Shown: one piece after another, positions 20,430 through 28,367 of the stretch
How positions within the stretch are numbered: position 1 is the first letter of the stretch
Layout: each line of letters starts with the position of its first letter
Source: Azomonas tarimensis
Lineage (GTDB): Bacteria; Pseudomonadota; Gammaproteobacteria; Pseudomonadales; Pseudomonadaceae
Direction: 5' to 3'
Assembly: GCF_042648805.1 (NCBI RefSeq)
Contig: NZ_JBHRXZ010000012.1
Span: 133,891-197,890 of the forward strand
DNA length: 64,000 bases
Made by a program: the position numbers and the translations under genes
Notes under the pieces: generated by a model
Told to the model about the DNA's origin: nothing
Database searches by the model: none
What the model saw: the letters and a program-made list of their open reading frames with translations, nothing else

Positions 20430-20695
20430 CAGTGCAGGGTATCCGGGTTGCTGCTGAACAGGATGTTCGGGACCGTCTTGGATTTCGAGGCGCACTCCTG
20501 GGCATTCATGTAACCGGTACGCTGCTCCTCGGGAAGATTCTGCACTTCCCAGGCGATCATCGCCTGCAGGCAGAGCTCCTTCTGCTCGGTGGTCAGCCGG
20601 CGCCCGTCGCCCCACTTGCCCAGTTCCACCGCCAGCTTGAGGTTCTCGTAGATCTCGGGGGTGATGTTGCGAATCGCATCTTCGAAGGATGACAT
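20429..20695 (-). CDS. DUF1315 (YeaC-like) small protein
   Basis: An 88-residue protein of the YeaC/DUF1315 family: ITPEIYENLKLAVELGKWGD, LTTEQKELCLQAMIAWE, LPEEQRTGYM. It has no signal or membrane helix, and the function is unknown. Its stop overlaps the DUF2797 start (TGATG), and the two are a conserved pair in pseudomonads. The start lies about 90 bases from the rhomboid gene stop on the same strand. Confidence 0.88.
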   Translation of the reverse strand: MSSFEDAIRNITPEIYENLKLAVELGKWGDGRRLTTEQKELCLQAMIAWEVQNLPEEQRTGYMNAQECASKSKTVPNILFSSNPDTLH

Positions 20696-20787
20696 GGCCG
20701 GTCTCCATGGAAAGGACCCGGCATTCTAACGGGAAATCGCGGGGCAGGCTGCAGCCTCGATCCATTGCCGGGACCGCAGCGCTCGGG

Positions 20788-21660
20788 TCAGTGCCGCGGT
20801 GCCATGCGCGCTCTGGCCAGCATGCCACCGGCCACACCGGTGATGCAGCCAGCCACCAGGCCGCTGACATGCGCCGCATTGGCAATGGCGACCGAACCGA
20901 AGGTCACCACCTCGATGAGGCCGGTCATGCAGATTACCAGCCAGGCCAGCATCAGCATGACCACGCCGGAAGGCAGGCGATATGCGTCCCCCGGTGCGAG
21001 TTTCTGGAACAGCCAGCAATGTCCGAGCAGCCCGTAGAGCACCCCGGACAATCCCCCGAAAATACCGGGACCACCGTAGAGATACTGCGCTGCGTTCGAG
21101 GCCAGGCCGTAGAGCAGCGTCAAGCCGAACAACAGCAAGGGCCCTTGGCGAATCTCAATGCGGCGTCCCAACTCCCAGTACCACAAGCTATTCATGGCCA
21201 GATGGAGAAAACCAAAATGGATGAACACAGGCGTGATCAGGCGCCACCATTGCCCCTGGCCGAGGGTGTGCTCGAGCCGCGCGAAATAGACGTAATCGCC
21301 CTCGATCCGGAAATCCAGGAAGCTCAGCCAGCGCACCGCATCGAGGTTGTCGCCGAGCCAGGTGACCGCGGCGGCAATAAAGGTCAGCAGCAGAACGACG
21401 CTGGTGAAGGGATGACGGCGCAGGGCCTGGGTCACGCCGTTGCCAGGCATTGAGCGTCTGGCAGGCGCCGGGCCCGCCTGCCCCTGGGGATGACTGAGGT
21501 AAAGTTCGCGGACCTCGCCGACCCGTTCGCGAGGGACTCGCAAGACCTGGTCGCCAGCCTCCTCGGAGACCCGACAGGGAACCCCCTGGTGCTGCAGCAT
21601 GGCAACGAAGCCGCTGAGATCCGCCGAAAGCGGCAAGCGGATGGCTTCTTCCAGCATCAT
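20788..21660 (-). CDS. Rhomboid-family intramembrane serine protease (GlpG-type)
   Basis: A 290-residue polytopic inner-membrane protease cleaving within membrane helices. A cytoplasmic N-terminal domain (about 85 residues) precedes six predicted helices. The HxxxN motif lies in HLAMNSLWYWELG. The serine motif is GGLSGVLYG near residue 203, and the catalytic histidine is in NAAHVSG near 263. The start region is ATGATG at 21660-21655, overlapping the phosphoesterase stop. Either ATG is possible, and I took the first. It closes the nadK-phosphoesterase run. Confidence 0.9.
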   Translation of the reverse strand: MMLEEAIRLPLSADLSGFVAMLQHQGVPCRVSEEAGDQVLRVPRERVGEVRELYLSHPQGQAGPAPARRSMPGNGVTQALRRHPFTSVVLLLTFIAAAVTWLGDNLDAVRWLSFLDFRIEGDYVYFARLEHTLGQGQWWRLITPVFIHFGFLHLAMNSLWYWELGRRIEIRQGPLLLFGLTLLYGLASNAAQYLYGGPGIFGGLSGVLYGLLGHCWLFQKLAPGDAYRLPSGVVMLMLAWLVICMTGLIEVVTFGSVAIANAAHVSGLVAGCITGVAGGMLARARMAPRH

Positions 21661-22625
21661 GAATCGGACGGCTCCACGTTGATCCAGACGAAATTCGCCG
21701 GCTCCAGGCGTTTTTCGGGACCCAGCCGATATGCCGCCAGCTTGCCGCGCTTGACCGCGCTGTAGTCGAGACAGGCCAGGTTGGGACGAATCGGCCCCGG
21801 ATGGCCCGAGCACCAGTAATGGCCAACGAACAGCATCGGCTCGTCCGGCCCGTAGAGAAATAAACGGCGCCGCTCGGTTTCACTGATCCGGGTGCGCGCC
21901 GCGCGATCGGGCAGGCCGTCAGGCTGAAACACCACGTCCGCGTAGGTCTTGGGGTGCTCTTCCCAGAATTTGGTGCGGAACACGGTGCGCACGAACCCCT
22001 CGTCCGTGGTAACCGTGAGGCCATGGGGCAGCGGCATGTCGGTGCCGCGCAACAGACGGTCCAGGGCGATCTGGGCGAAACTGCCATCGGTGGCCGCCTC
22101 GCGCAGGAAATCCATGTCGATCAATCCATCGGTCAGGCGCTCACGCAGCCTGGCGATCAGGTACTTGTCCCAACAGGCATGCACGACGCGGAATCGGCCG
22201 CCGTCCAGGTAGAGCGGCATGTCCATGAACCACTCGCGAAAGGCTTTCCATTCCGCCGGATGCGACTCGAACTGCTTGAAGGTTTCTTCCAGCAACTTTG
22301 CATAGCGAGGCGAGTGGTCGCGCACGAACTCGCGACCGCTTTCCGGTGGGGCGGGCGTGTACCAGCCAAGGGCATTGAATTCATGATTACCCATGATGCA
22401 CAGGGCCTGCCCCGCCTCGACCATGTCATGCACCAAGTGCAGACATTCGCGAATATGAGGCCCTCGATCGATGATATCGCCGAGAAAGATCGCCATCCGC
22501 GACGGATGCCGCCAGACGTCCCCGCGCCGCCGGTAGCCCATTCCATCGAGCAGACGGACCAGGGTTTCGGCGCACCCGTGAACATCGCCAATCAGGTCGT
22601 AACCCCGTTCCGAATCCAGTTGCAT
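21657..22625 (-). CDS. Calcineurin-like metallophosphoesterase
   Basis: A 322-residue phosphoesterase of the PPP/diadenosine tetraphosphatase-like group. It has the metal motifs DLIGDVHGCAETLVRLL near residue 10, GDIIDRGPH near 48, GNHEFNALG near 78, and late histidines in VVHACWDK and FVGHYWCSG. The substrate is unknown (phosphoprotein or dinucleotide). ATG at 22625 overlaps the nadK stop (TGATG), so it is translationally coupled to NAD kinase. It overlaps the rhomboid start downstream. The upstream in-frame ATG at 22673 lies inside nadK and was rejected. Confidence 0.9.
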   Translation of the reverse strand: MQLDSERGYDLIGDVHGCAETLVRLLDGMGYRRRGDVWRHPSRMAIFLGDIIDRGPHIRECLHLVHDMVEAGQALCIMGNHEFNALGWYTPAPPESGREFVRDHSPRYAKLLEETFKQFESHPAEWKAFREWFMDMPLYLDGGRFRVVHACWDKYLIARLRERLTDGLIDMDFLREAATDGSFAQIALDRLLRGTDMPLPHGLTVTTDEGFVRTVFRTKFWEEHPKTYADVVFQPDGLPDRAARTRISETERRRLFLYGPDEPMLFVGHYWCSGHPGPIRPNLACLDYSAVKRGKLAAYRLGPEKRLEPANFVWINVEPSDS

Positions 22626-23512
22626 CACGCTCCTCCGCCGAGACGACTGCCCCAACCCAATTTGGTCCGGCAAATCTCGTAAAAGTTGTGATCCAGCGGG
22701 TGAATGAGGTTCAGCTTCTGGGATTTCTTGCGCACCGTCACAGTATCACCGGGGGCACAGGTGAAGTGGTTCTGCCCGTCGCAGGAGACCTGGGGGTAGA
22801 TCTGCATGTCCGATGACACCACGATCTTCAGTTCGCTACTGCCGTCCACCACGATCGGGCGGCTGGAAAGCGTGTGGGGATACATGGGTACCACCACGAT
22901 GGCGTCGAGCTTGGGATGCATGATGGGCCCGCCCGCCGATAGCGAGTAAGCGGTCGAGCCGGTTGGCGTGGAGATGATCAGGCCGTCCGCTTTCTGGCTA
23001 CAGACGAACTGGCCGTCGATGAAAAGCTCGAACTCGATCATGCGCGTCGACTTGCCAGGATGCAGGACCACGTCATTGAGAGCGTCACCCTCGCCGATCG
23101 GCTCGTCCTGGCGGCGCACCAGTGCTTCCAGCAGGAATCGGCGTTCCATGGTGAACTGGCCGTCCAGCACTTCCGCCACCTTCACCTCGAGTTCGTCGGG
23201 GCGGATATCGGTGAGGAAACCCAGGCTGCCACGGTTGATCCCCAGCACCGGAATCCGGTGACGCGCCATTGCCCGAGCCGCGCCAAGCAGGCTTCCGTCA
23301 CCACCGACCACAATCACCAGATCGCACGATTCTCCCAGCAGTTGACGTGAGGAGGTCTGCATTCCGTGACCAGGCAGCATCTCCGCGATGGTTTCATCGA
23401 GTATCACGTGCAGACCGCGATCAACGAGAAATCGCTTGAGCCGGCGGATGGTGTCAAGCACTCGAGTGCTGCCCAGACGGCCGATGATGCCAATGTTGCG
23501 AAATTGCTCCAT
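22625..23512 (-). CDS. nadK: NAD kinase
   Basis: Phosphorylates NAD to NADP in the cytoplasm. The 295-residue length matches Pseudomonas NadK. Signature motifs are VVVGGDGSLLGAAR near residue 66, NRGSLGFLTDI near 95, and the substrate-binding TPTGSTAYSLSAGGPI near 160. I chose ATG at 23512 (MEQFRNIGIIGRL) over the in-frame ATG at 23605, which lies in the divergent intergenic space. First gene of a leftward run with the phosphoesterase and rhomboid genes; divergent from the DUF1853 gene. Confidence 0.97.
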   Translation of the reverse strand: MEQFRNIGIIGRLGSTRVLDTIRRLKRFLVDRGLHVILDETIAEMLPGHGMQTSSRQLLGESCDLVIVVGGDGSLLGAARAMARHRIPVLGINRGSLGFLTDIRPDELEVKVAEVLDGQFTMERRFLLEALVRRQDEPIGEGDALNDVVLHPGKSTRMIEFELFIDGQFVCSQKADGLIISTPTGSTAYSLSAGGPIMHPKLDAIVVVPMYPHTLSSRPIVVDGSSELKIVVSSDMQIYPQVSCDGQNHFTCAPGDTVTVRKKSQKLNLIHPLDHNFYEICRTKLGWGSRLGGGA

Positions 23513-23599
23513 GGATGTTCCCGATAAGGTGCGCAAGTACCTTCGATTATGGGCGAAACGCGGAGGCAGCGGCAAACAGGGCTCGGCTATGCTGGACCC

Positions 23600-24520
23600 A
23601 TGCAAAGCCTCTCTCTCGAAACCACGCTAAACCGGCTGCATCATTCCAGGGTGAGGGATCTCGCCTGGACGCTGCTCTCGCCGCCACTTATCCCTGATCA
23701 ACCGCAACAGCGCCATCCCCTGGCCGCCAGCCCCTGGCTTGATGGCCACAGCTTGTCGAACTGGCTCAGCCGGCTCGATGCGGCCCCCGCCCCGTTGGAG
23801 GACTGGCTGGCACAGCGCAGCAACCGCCGCCTAGGGCTCTATTACGAACGCCTGTGGCAGTTCGCCTTGATCCATGCCCCCGAGGTCGAACTGCTGGCCT
23901 CCAACCTTGCCATCCGCCGGTCCGGCCAGACACTGGGAGAGCTTGATCTGCTGCTGAGCGATGCAGACGGTATCTGGCACCTGGAGCTCGCGCTCAAGCT
24001 CTACCTTGGCGTCCAGCAGGAGGCAGGCCTGTCATGGATCGGGCCCGGCGGGGTGGATCGGCTTGATCTGAAGCTGGCGCGGCTTCTCGATCACCAGCTG
24101 CCGCTACCTGCCCAACCCGAAGCCCAGGCCGAACTGACTCGCCTGAACGTCGAAGGCACTCGCAGCCGCTTCTGGCTGGCGGGATATCTTTTTCTTCCCT
24201 GGCGCTCGACTCAGGGTGAGGCGATGAAACTGTGCTGGGTCAGGCGCCACGACTGGGCGGCGTTCGCAGACGCACACCCGGGCGCCCTGTGGCAGCCGCT
24301 GCCACGTCAAGCCTGGCTGGCACCGGCGCGTCTGAACGGCAGCGAGATCATGGGGCGTGAGGGCTTCGGCGAGTGGCTGGCGCGCTTGCCATCACTTGCA
24401 CCCGCGCAACTTCTTGCACAACTGGAGCGGGCCGGACCCGATGACTATCGAGAAACCACACGGGTGTTCCTGGCGAATGAGCAATGGCCTACCGCTCAGC
24501 AGTGGCGCCTACGCAACTGA
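23600..24520 (+). CDS. DUF1853 family protein
   Basis: A 306-residue protein of the DUF1853 family, uncharacterised. The core contains GELDLLLSDADGIWHLELAL followed by K (residues about 113-132). This is an E-x-D...E-x-x-x-K arrangement like PD-(D/E)XK nuclease folds, suggesting a nuclease-like core (inference). No signal peptide. I chose ATG at 23600 (MQSLSLETTLNRLHHSRVRD); the in-frame ATG at 23549 has no family support. The 3' end overlaps the convergent PLP-enzyme gene by 25 bases. Confidence 0.85.
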   Translation: MQSLSLETTLNRLHHSRVRDLAWTLLSPPLIPDQPQQRHPLAASPWLDGHSLSNWLSRLDAAPAPLEDWLAQRSNRRLGLYYERLWQFALIHAPEVELLASNLAIRRSGQTLGELDLLLSDADGIWHLELALKLYLGVQQEAGLSWIGPGGVDRLDLKLARLLDHQLPLPAQPEAQAELTRLNVEGTRSRFWLAGYLFLPWRSTQGEAMKLCWVRRHDWAAFADAHPGALWQPLPRQAWLAPARLNGSEIMGREGFGEWLARLPSLAPAQLLAQLERAGPDDYRETTRVFLANEQWPTAQQWRLRN

Positions 24521-25428
24521 CGCAGCAGCGGCTCAGCCGCACGGCGACCCTGCAAGCCGCCCGTATGGACGAAAACCACGCGCGCGCCCGGCTCAAAACG
24601 GCCGGCTTCGACATGTTGGCGCAGGGCCAGGAGCGCCTTGGCGGTGTAGACCGGCTCCAGCGGCAGGCGGGTCTGCTCTTCGATATCGAAGATAAACTGC
24701 GCCAGTCTGCGGTCGAAGCGCCCAAAGCCCTTGCCGCTCGCCTCCAACATTTCGTATCGATCGGTCGAAACCCCTGCCTCCCGCAACAATTGCGCCACCT
24801 GGTCGCCCCCCCGATGCGCGCCAGGCCCGGCCAAGGCGCCATAAACCAGACGCCCTGTGGCCCTTTCCCCGATCACCAGCCCTGCCATGGTGGTTCCCGT
24901 GCCGGCTGCCAGCCACCAGGCATCGAACGCCTGCCAACCGAACGCCGGCAAGGCGCCCTCGACCTGCTCGACCAGCATCGCGCAGCCCAGCGCGCCCTCA
25001 AGCCCGCCGCCTCCCTCGGGTACGCAATGATACCTCGGATAGCGGGCCTGCCAGGCGCCCCAGAAGTCAGCCTGATGCCGTTCGCGGTATCCGCCGTATC
25101 CCAGCCAGTGCAAGTGCATGCCGAAACGACGCAGATCGATTATCGTCGGGGTCGAGGTCTCGTGACCACGTAGTAGACCGACCGTTGACAGCCCCAGCCG
25201 CTGACCGGCCGCTGCCAGCGCATGCAGGTGATTGGAATGTGGGCCACCGAGGCTGATCAGCCCGGTGCACCCGCGCTGGCGAGAGCCTTCGAGATGAAGG
25301 CGCAGCTTGAACCACTTGTTGCCAGAAAGCAGCGGATCGATCAGATCGAGCCTGAGTACTGCAATCTCCACGCCCTGGGCAGCCGCCCAGTCGACCGTGA
25401 GGGGCTCCAGCACAGTGGGCCCCAGCAT
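24496..25428 (-). CDS. PLP-dependent ACC deaminase / D-cysteine desulfhydrase family enzyme
   Basis: A 310-residue fold-type II PLP enzyme of the ACC deaminase/D-cysteine desulfhydrase family. The PLP lysine is in LSGNKWFKL near residue 36-40. ISLGGPHSNHLHALAAAG follows near 60, and the phosphate-binding glycine run WLAAGTGTTMAGL lies near 170. It removes ammonia (and sulfide, for D-cysteine) from small amino acids. Sequence alone does not settle the substrate; D-cysteine desulfhydrase is the more common activity in this family. Only 14 bases separate it from the coiled-coil gene upstream. Confidence 0.85.
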   Translation of the reverse strand: MLGPTVLEPLTVDWAAAQGVEIAVLRLDLIDPLLSGNKWFKLRLHLEGSRQRGCTGLISLGGPHSNHLHALAAAGQRLGLSTVGLLRGHETSTPTIIDLRRFGMHLHWLGYGGYRERHQADFWGAWQARYPRYHCVPEGGGGLEGALGCAMLVEQVEGALPAFGWQAFDAWWLAAGTGTTMAGLVIGERATGRLVYGALAGPGAHRGGDQVAQLLREAGVSTDRYEMLEASGKGFGRFDRRLAQFIFDIEEQTRLPLEPVYTAKALLALRQHVEAGRFEPGARVVFVHTGGLQGRRAAEPLLRQLRRRHC

Positions 25429-25442
25429 AGAAATAAGCCCGT

Positions 25443-26741
25443 TCAGCTGCCCGTGCGCCGTGCCGCGCCGCGGTGCCGCGAACAGCAGTCGGATACACCC
25501 GGCACGAACTGCATGGGGAGATCAATCCTGTCCACGGGGATGCCGCACCGGCTGCCGTTTAGCATGCTTGCCTGGCAGGCAGGCCGCATGTAGTGATCCA
25601 GCCACTGCCGGTAGTGCTCCAGTGAAACGGAACATTTTGCGGCAGCATAGGCCTGCGGGTTCTGCTGATAGGGTTCGATATCGTCCACCGGCACGGTGAG
25701 CTGCCCTGCTCCTGGGTGATAGACGACGAATACCATTCCCTGGTCCGCCAGGCGTTCGAGAGTCTTGCGACCAATCTGCTCCCGGAGGTCGGCACAGACC
25801 GCTTCCAGCCGGGCAATCTCCGTCTCGGCAGTCAGCTGACGCTCGTCTCGCCGCAGCAACTCGTCCTGCAGTGCAACGATGCGTTTCTGAAAATCCTCGG
25901 CCACCGCCGTGATGCGTGCCTGGGCTTCAAGTTCGAACCGATCGCGCATGGCATCGATCCCCGCCTGGCCCTTGCGCTCGTTCCGCCGCAACTGCTCGCT
26001 CAATTCTTCGCGAATCCGTCGGAAGCACTCGGTCTGGGCCGCCTGCTGGGCTATCAGGGCTTCGGCTCGGCCGCGCTCATCCTTGAGAAGCTGATGCAGG
26101 CGGGCAATCTCGTCGCTCAGGCGTGCCCGGGCCTGCTCACTGTCCTGAAGATCCTTTTTCAGCTGGCCTTCGACATACTGAGGAACCCCCGCCATCGCCG
26201 GGGCGGCTTCTCGGGGCTCGGCAAAAGGCCCTCGCGTATACCAGCGATCCTCGGCGGCAATCTGCAGTCGCTCAGCTGGCAAGGAGGGCGTAGCCTCTTC
26301 CTCGATGATCAGCCCCAATCCGTTACGTTTGACACGATCACGCATCAGCGCCAAATGGTTGCGCTCACCTTTCATCAACGGGTCCCAGAGATGCATCTGG
26401 TGCCAGGACACAGGGCACTGGCTACGACAGACCATCCGGATCGGACCTGAACCAAGGTCAGGGCCGCGCCCGCCCCGCTCGGCCAGCATGCGCAGCGGAA
26501 TATTCCAACCGCTGTCAGCCGCCCCGTCTTCGTGGAAATCGAGGTAGAAGAAAACCGCCGCGCGAATCGCCAGCCGCGGATCGATCACGACGAACGCAGC
26601 ACCGATCTGCTGTTCGGCAAATTCCGGCAGGTTGACCACACCGTCCAACACCGCCTCGAATTCGGGGTACAGCATTTCCTTGCAGACACCGCCGTCTCTG
26701 AAGAACAGCACGGCTTCTGCCATCTGCGCCTTTTTTCTCAT
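25443..26741 (-). CDS. Coiled-coil protein with C-terminal cysteine cluster, unknown function
   Basis: A 432-residue protein I do not recognise by function. The N-terminal 150 residues look globular (MAEAVLFFRDGGVCKEMLYP; CRSQCPVSWHQMHLWDP). Residues about 195-320 form a long charged coiled coil rich in Glu/Arg/Gln. The C-terminus has a Cys/His cluster: CQASMLNGSRCGIP and VSDCCSRHR, possibly zinc-binding. Homologues in Pseudomonas are sometimes labelled chromosome-partitioning proteins, but no ATPase motif is present. The start may be the ATG at 26741 or 26723; neither has a decisive ribosome-binding site. Divergent from the nitrilase-like gene. Confidence 0.75.
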   Translation of the reverse strand: MRKKAQMAEAVLFFRDGGVCKEMLYPEFEAVLDGVVNLPEFAEQQIGAAFVVIDPRLAIRAAVFFYLDFHEDGAADSGWNIPLRMLAERGGRGPDLGSGPIRMVCRSQCPVSWHQMHLWDPLMKGERNHLALMRDRVKRNGLGLIIEEEATPSLPAERLQIAAEDRWYTRGPFAEPREAAPAMAGVPQYVEGQLKKDLQDSEQARARLSDEIARLHQLLKDERGRAEALIAQQAAQTECFRRIREELSEQLRRNERKGQAGIDAMRDRFELEAQARITAVAEDFQKRIVALQDELLRRDERQLTAETEIARLEAVCADLREQIGRKTLERLADQGMVFVVYHPGAGQLTVPVDDIEPYQQNPQAYAAAKCSVSLEHYRQWLDHYMRPACQASMLNGSRCGIPVDRIDLPMQFVPGVSDCCSRHRGAARRTGS

Positions 26742-27024
26742 GCTCGCTCATCCTCGCTGCGCGGATACTGCCGAGTCGACGGTCTCCTGATACGCCATAA
26801 TTCAGGCGCCATTGGAATGACGAATCTTAAAAGATCTTCCTTGTCGGGCAGTGTGATTGGGTTGGCATGACCTGGAGTCGAGTGGTCACACGCCTGGTCG
26901 CCCCTCGAAAGTGTGACGCGCCTCATGATTCAGGTGCAATTGAATTGAAAGACGCGTTTGCTTGTCACGTCACGCCGGATCCGCCACGATTCGCGCTCTG
27001 TATCACTTGGCAGCGCTGCGATCG

Positions 27025-28038
27025 ATGCGCATCCGAATACTGTTCCTGACCGCCGCCATTCTCGGCCTGATCTCGCTGGGGCTCTATCTGCAATGGACGC
27101 AGGATCGCCGAGCCGGCCCCTTGCTGTCCGACCTGCGTCCCTTGACCATCGAGCATCAGGGCAGCAATCGTGGACTCGGCAATCTGCTTGCCATCGAGGT
27201 CCGCCTGCTGCCTGCCGACTACCAGAGCCCTGAACGCCTGCATCTGCGCTTCGCCAGTCACCTCCGCCAGGCGCAGGACGCAGGGCTGCTCGGCAGCCAG
27301 ACCGTCGTGGCGCTCCCCGAGCACGTTGGCACTGGCCTGTTTGCCATTGGCGAGAAGCCAGAGGTCCAGCAGGCGCGAACACTTCGCGACGCCATGCAAT
27401 GGATGGCGCTGAGCAACCCCTTGGGATACCTGCGCGCCTTGCTGGGCAACCATGGAGAGGACCGCCGGACTGAAGCGGTATTACGCATGAAAGCGCGGGG
27501 CACGGCGGCGGCTTATCAGAGCGTATTCGCCGATCTGGCCCGGGAGTTCGAGGTCACGCTGGTGGCGGGATCGCTGGTACTGCCAGAGCCCTACCTGTCC
27601 AACGGACGGTTGCGTCCAGGCAGCGGACCATTGCGGCAGGTCGCAGCTGTATTTTCGCCAGAGGGCACCATTCTGGAGCCGCTGCTGATCAAGCATCATC
27701 TCAGCCGTTACGAGCAACGCTACAGCGCCGCTTCGCATGTAGCGCGCTGGTATGCCGAATATGAGACGCCCGCGGGCAGCCTGACGGTCATGCTGGGTTG
27801 CGATGATCCGCGGCAGGAATCCGAACGCCCGGCGGTCGCTGCGCTCATCGGATCAGACTGCGCGCCCTTGCCCGGCGCGCAGCACCAGGTACAGGTCGGG
27901 ACGCTGGGGCTTCCCTGGAATCTGGCAGGCTCGCCCCGCCGTCCCAACCCCGTGGTCAATGCCCAGCCTGGAAGAATGCTGAACGCCTGGATCGGGAAGG
28001 ATCACAACTCGGTGGCGTCGTCCGCTTCGTCGGAATAG
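27025..28038 (+). CDS. Membrane-anchored carbon-nitrogen hydrolase (nitrilase superfamily)
   Basis: A 337-residue nitrilase-fold protein with an N-terminal membrane helix or uncleaved signal (ILFLTAAILGLISLGLYLQW). The Glu-Lys-Cys catalytic triad appears complete: Glu in ALPEHVG near residue 97, Lys in LLIKHHLSRYE near 222, Cys in VMLGCDD near 257. The substrate is unknown; the membrane anchor recalls apolipoprotein N-acyltransferase, but the other Lnt helices are missing. ATG at 27025 was chosen over a TTG at 26962. There is no clear ribosome-binding site. The 3' end overlaps a convergent tiny ORF. Confidence 0.8.
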   Translation: MRIRILFLTAAILGLISLGLYLQWTQDRRAGPLLSDLRPLTIEHQGSNRGLGNLLAIEVRLLPADYQSPERLHLRFASHLRQAQDAGLLGSQTVVALPEHVGTGLFAIGEKPEVQQARTLRDAMQWMALSNPLGYLRALLGNHGEDRRTEAVLRMKARGTAAAYQSVFADLAREFEVTLVAGSLVLPEPYLSNGRLRPGSGPLRQVAAVFSPEGTILEPLLIKHHLSRYEQRYSAASHVARWYAEYETPAGSLTVMLGCDDPRQESERPAVAALIGSDCAPLPGAQHQVQVGTLGLPWNLAGSPRRPNPVVNAQPGRMLNAWIGKDHNSVASSASSE

Positions 28039-28088
28039 TCCTGCTCCGAAGCACGGCGGTCGAGGAGCTCTTCTTGATAATCGTCCAT
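28002..28088 (-). CDS. Tiny acidic ORF (28 aa) downstream of the cio operon
   Basis: A 28-residue frame reading MDDYQEELLDRRASEQDYSD then EADDATEL, with a good Shine-Dalgarno (AGGAG, 6 bases upstream of the ATG). It is very acidic with no membrane helix. It follows cioA, cioB and the DUF2474 gene on the same strand, 123 bases after the last, and overlaps the 3' end of the convergent nitrilase-like gene. Function is unknown. It could be a small regulatory partner or a chance frame; the RBS and composition favour a real gene. Confidence 0.55.
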   Translation of the reverse strand: MDDYQEELLDRRASEQDYSDEADDATEL

Positions 28089-28211
28089 TGGGCTCTCCTG
28101 TCTGTCTGGTGAAATTCAGTGCGCATAGCGCTTTGTCAGATTGCAAACAAAGACCATGCCAATACACTAAAGATTCCACCTTGCACGCTGATGACAGCGC
28201 AGCGACGAGAC

Positions 28212-28358
28212 TCAACTGCTCAAGCCAACCGAGTTCATGATCAACCGGATCAGATAGGCCAACAACCCGAGTGCGGTGACGCTGAGCCCCCAGATGATCA
28301 CCAGCCAGGCGAGGCGCCGCCAGAGCGGCGCCTGTTCCGATTCGCCCCCTCGTTTCAT
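28212..28358 (-). CDS. DUF2474 single-helix protein of the cyanide-insensitive oxidase
   Basis: A 48-residue protein starting MKRGGESEQAPLWRRLAWLV, with one membrane helix near residues 13-38. It matches the DUF2474 type of tiny protein encoded after cioAB, analogous in position to CydX of bd oxidases. AAGGAG sits 6 bases before the ATG, and the start is 9 bases after the cioB stop, so it is surely co-expressed. It is likely a structural or assembly subunit of the oxidase (inference by analogy to CydX). Confidence 0.85.
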   Translation of the reverse strand: MKRGGESEQAPLWRRLAWLVIIWGLSVTALGLLAYLIRLIMNSVGLSS

Positions 28359-28367
28359 ATCCGCTCC

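Noticed and set aside
20430..20885. N-terminal extension of the DUF2797 protein
   Set aside because: The extension overlaps the DUF1315 gene in another frame; the coupled ATG at 20429 fits the family.
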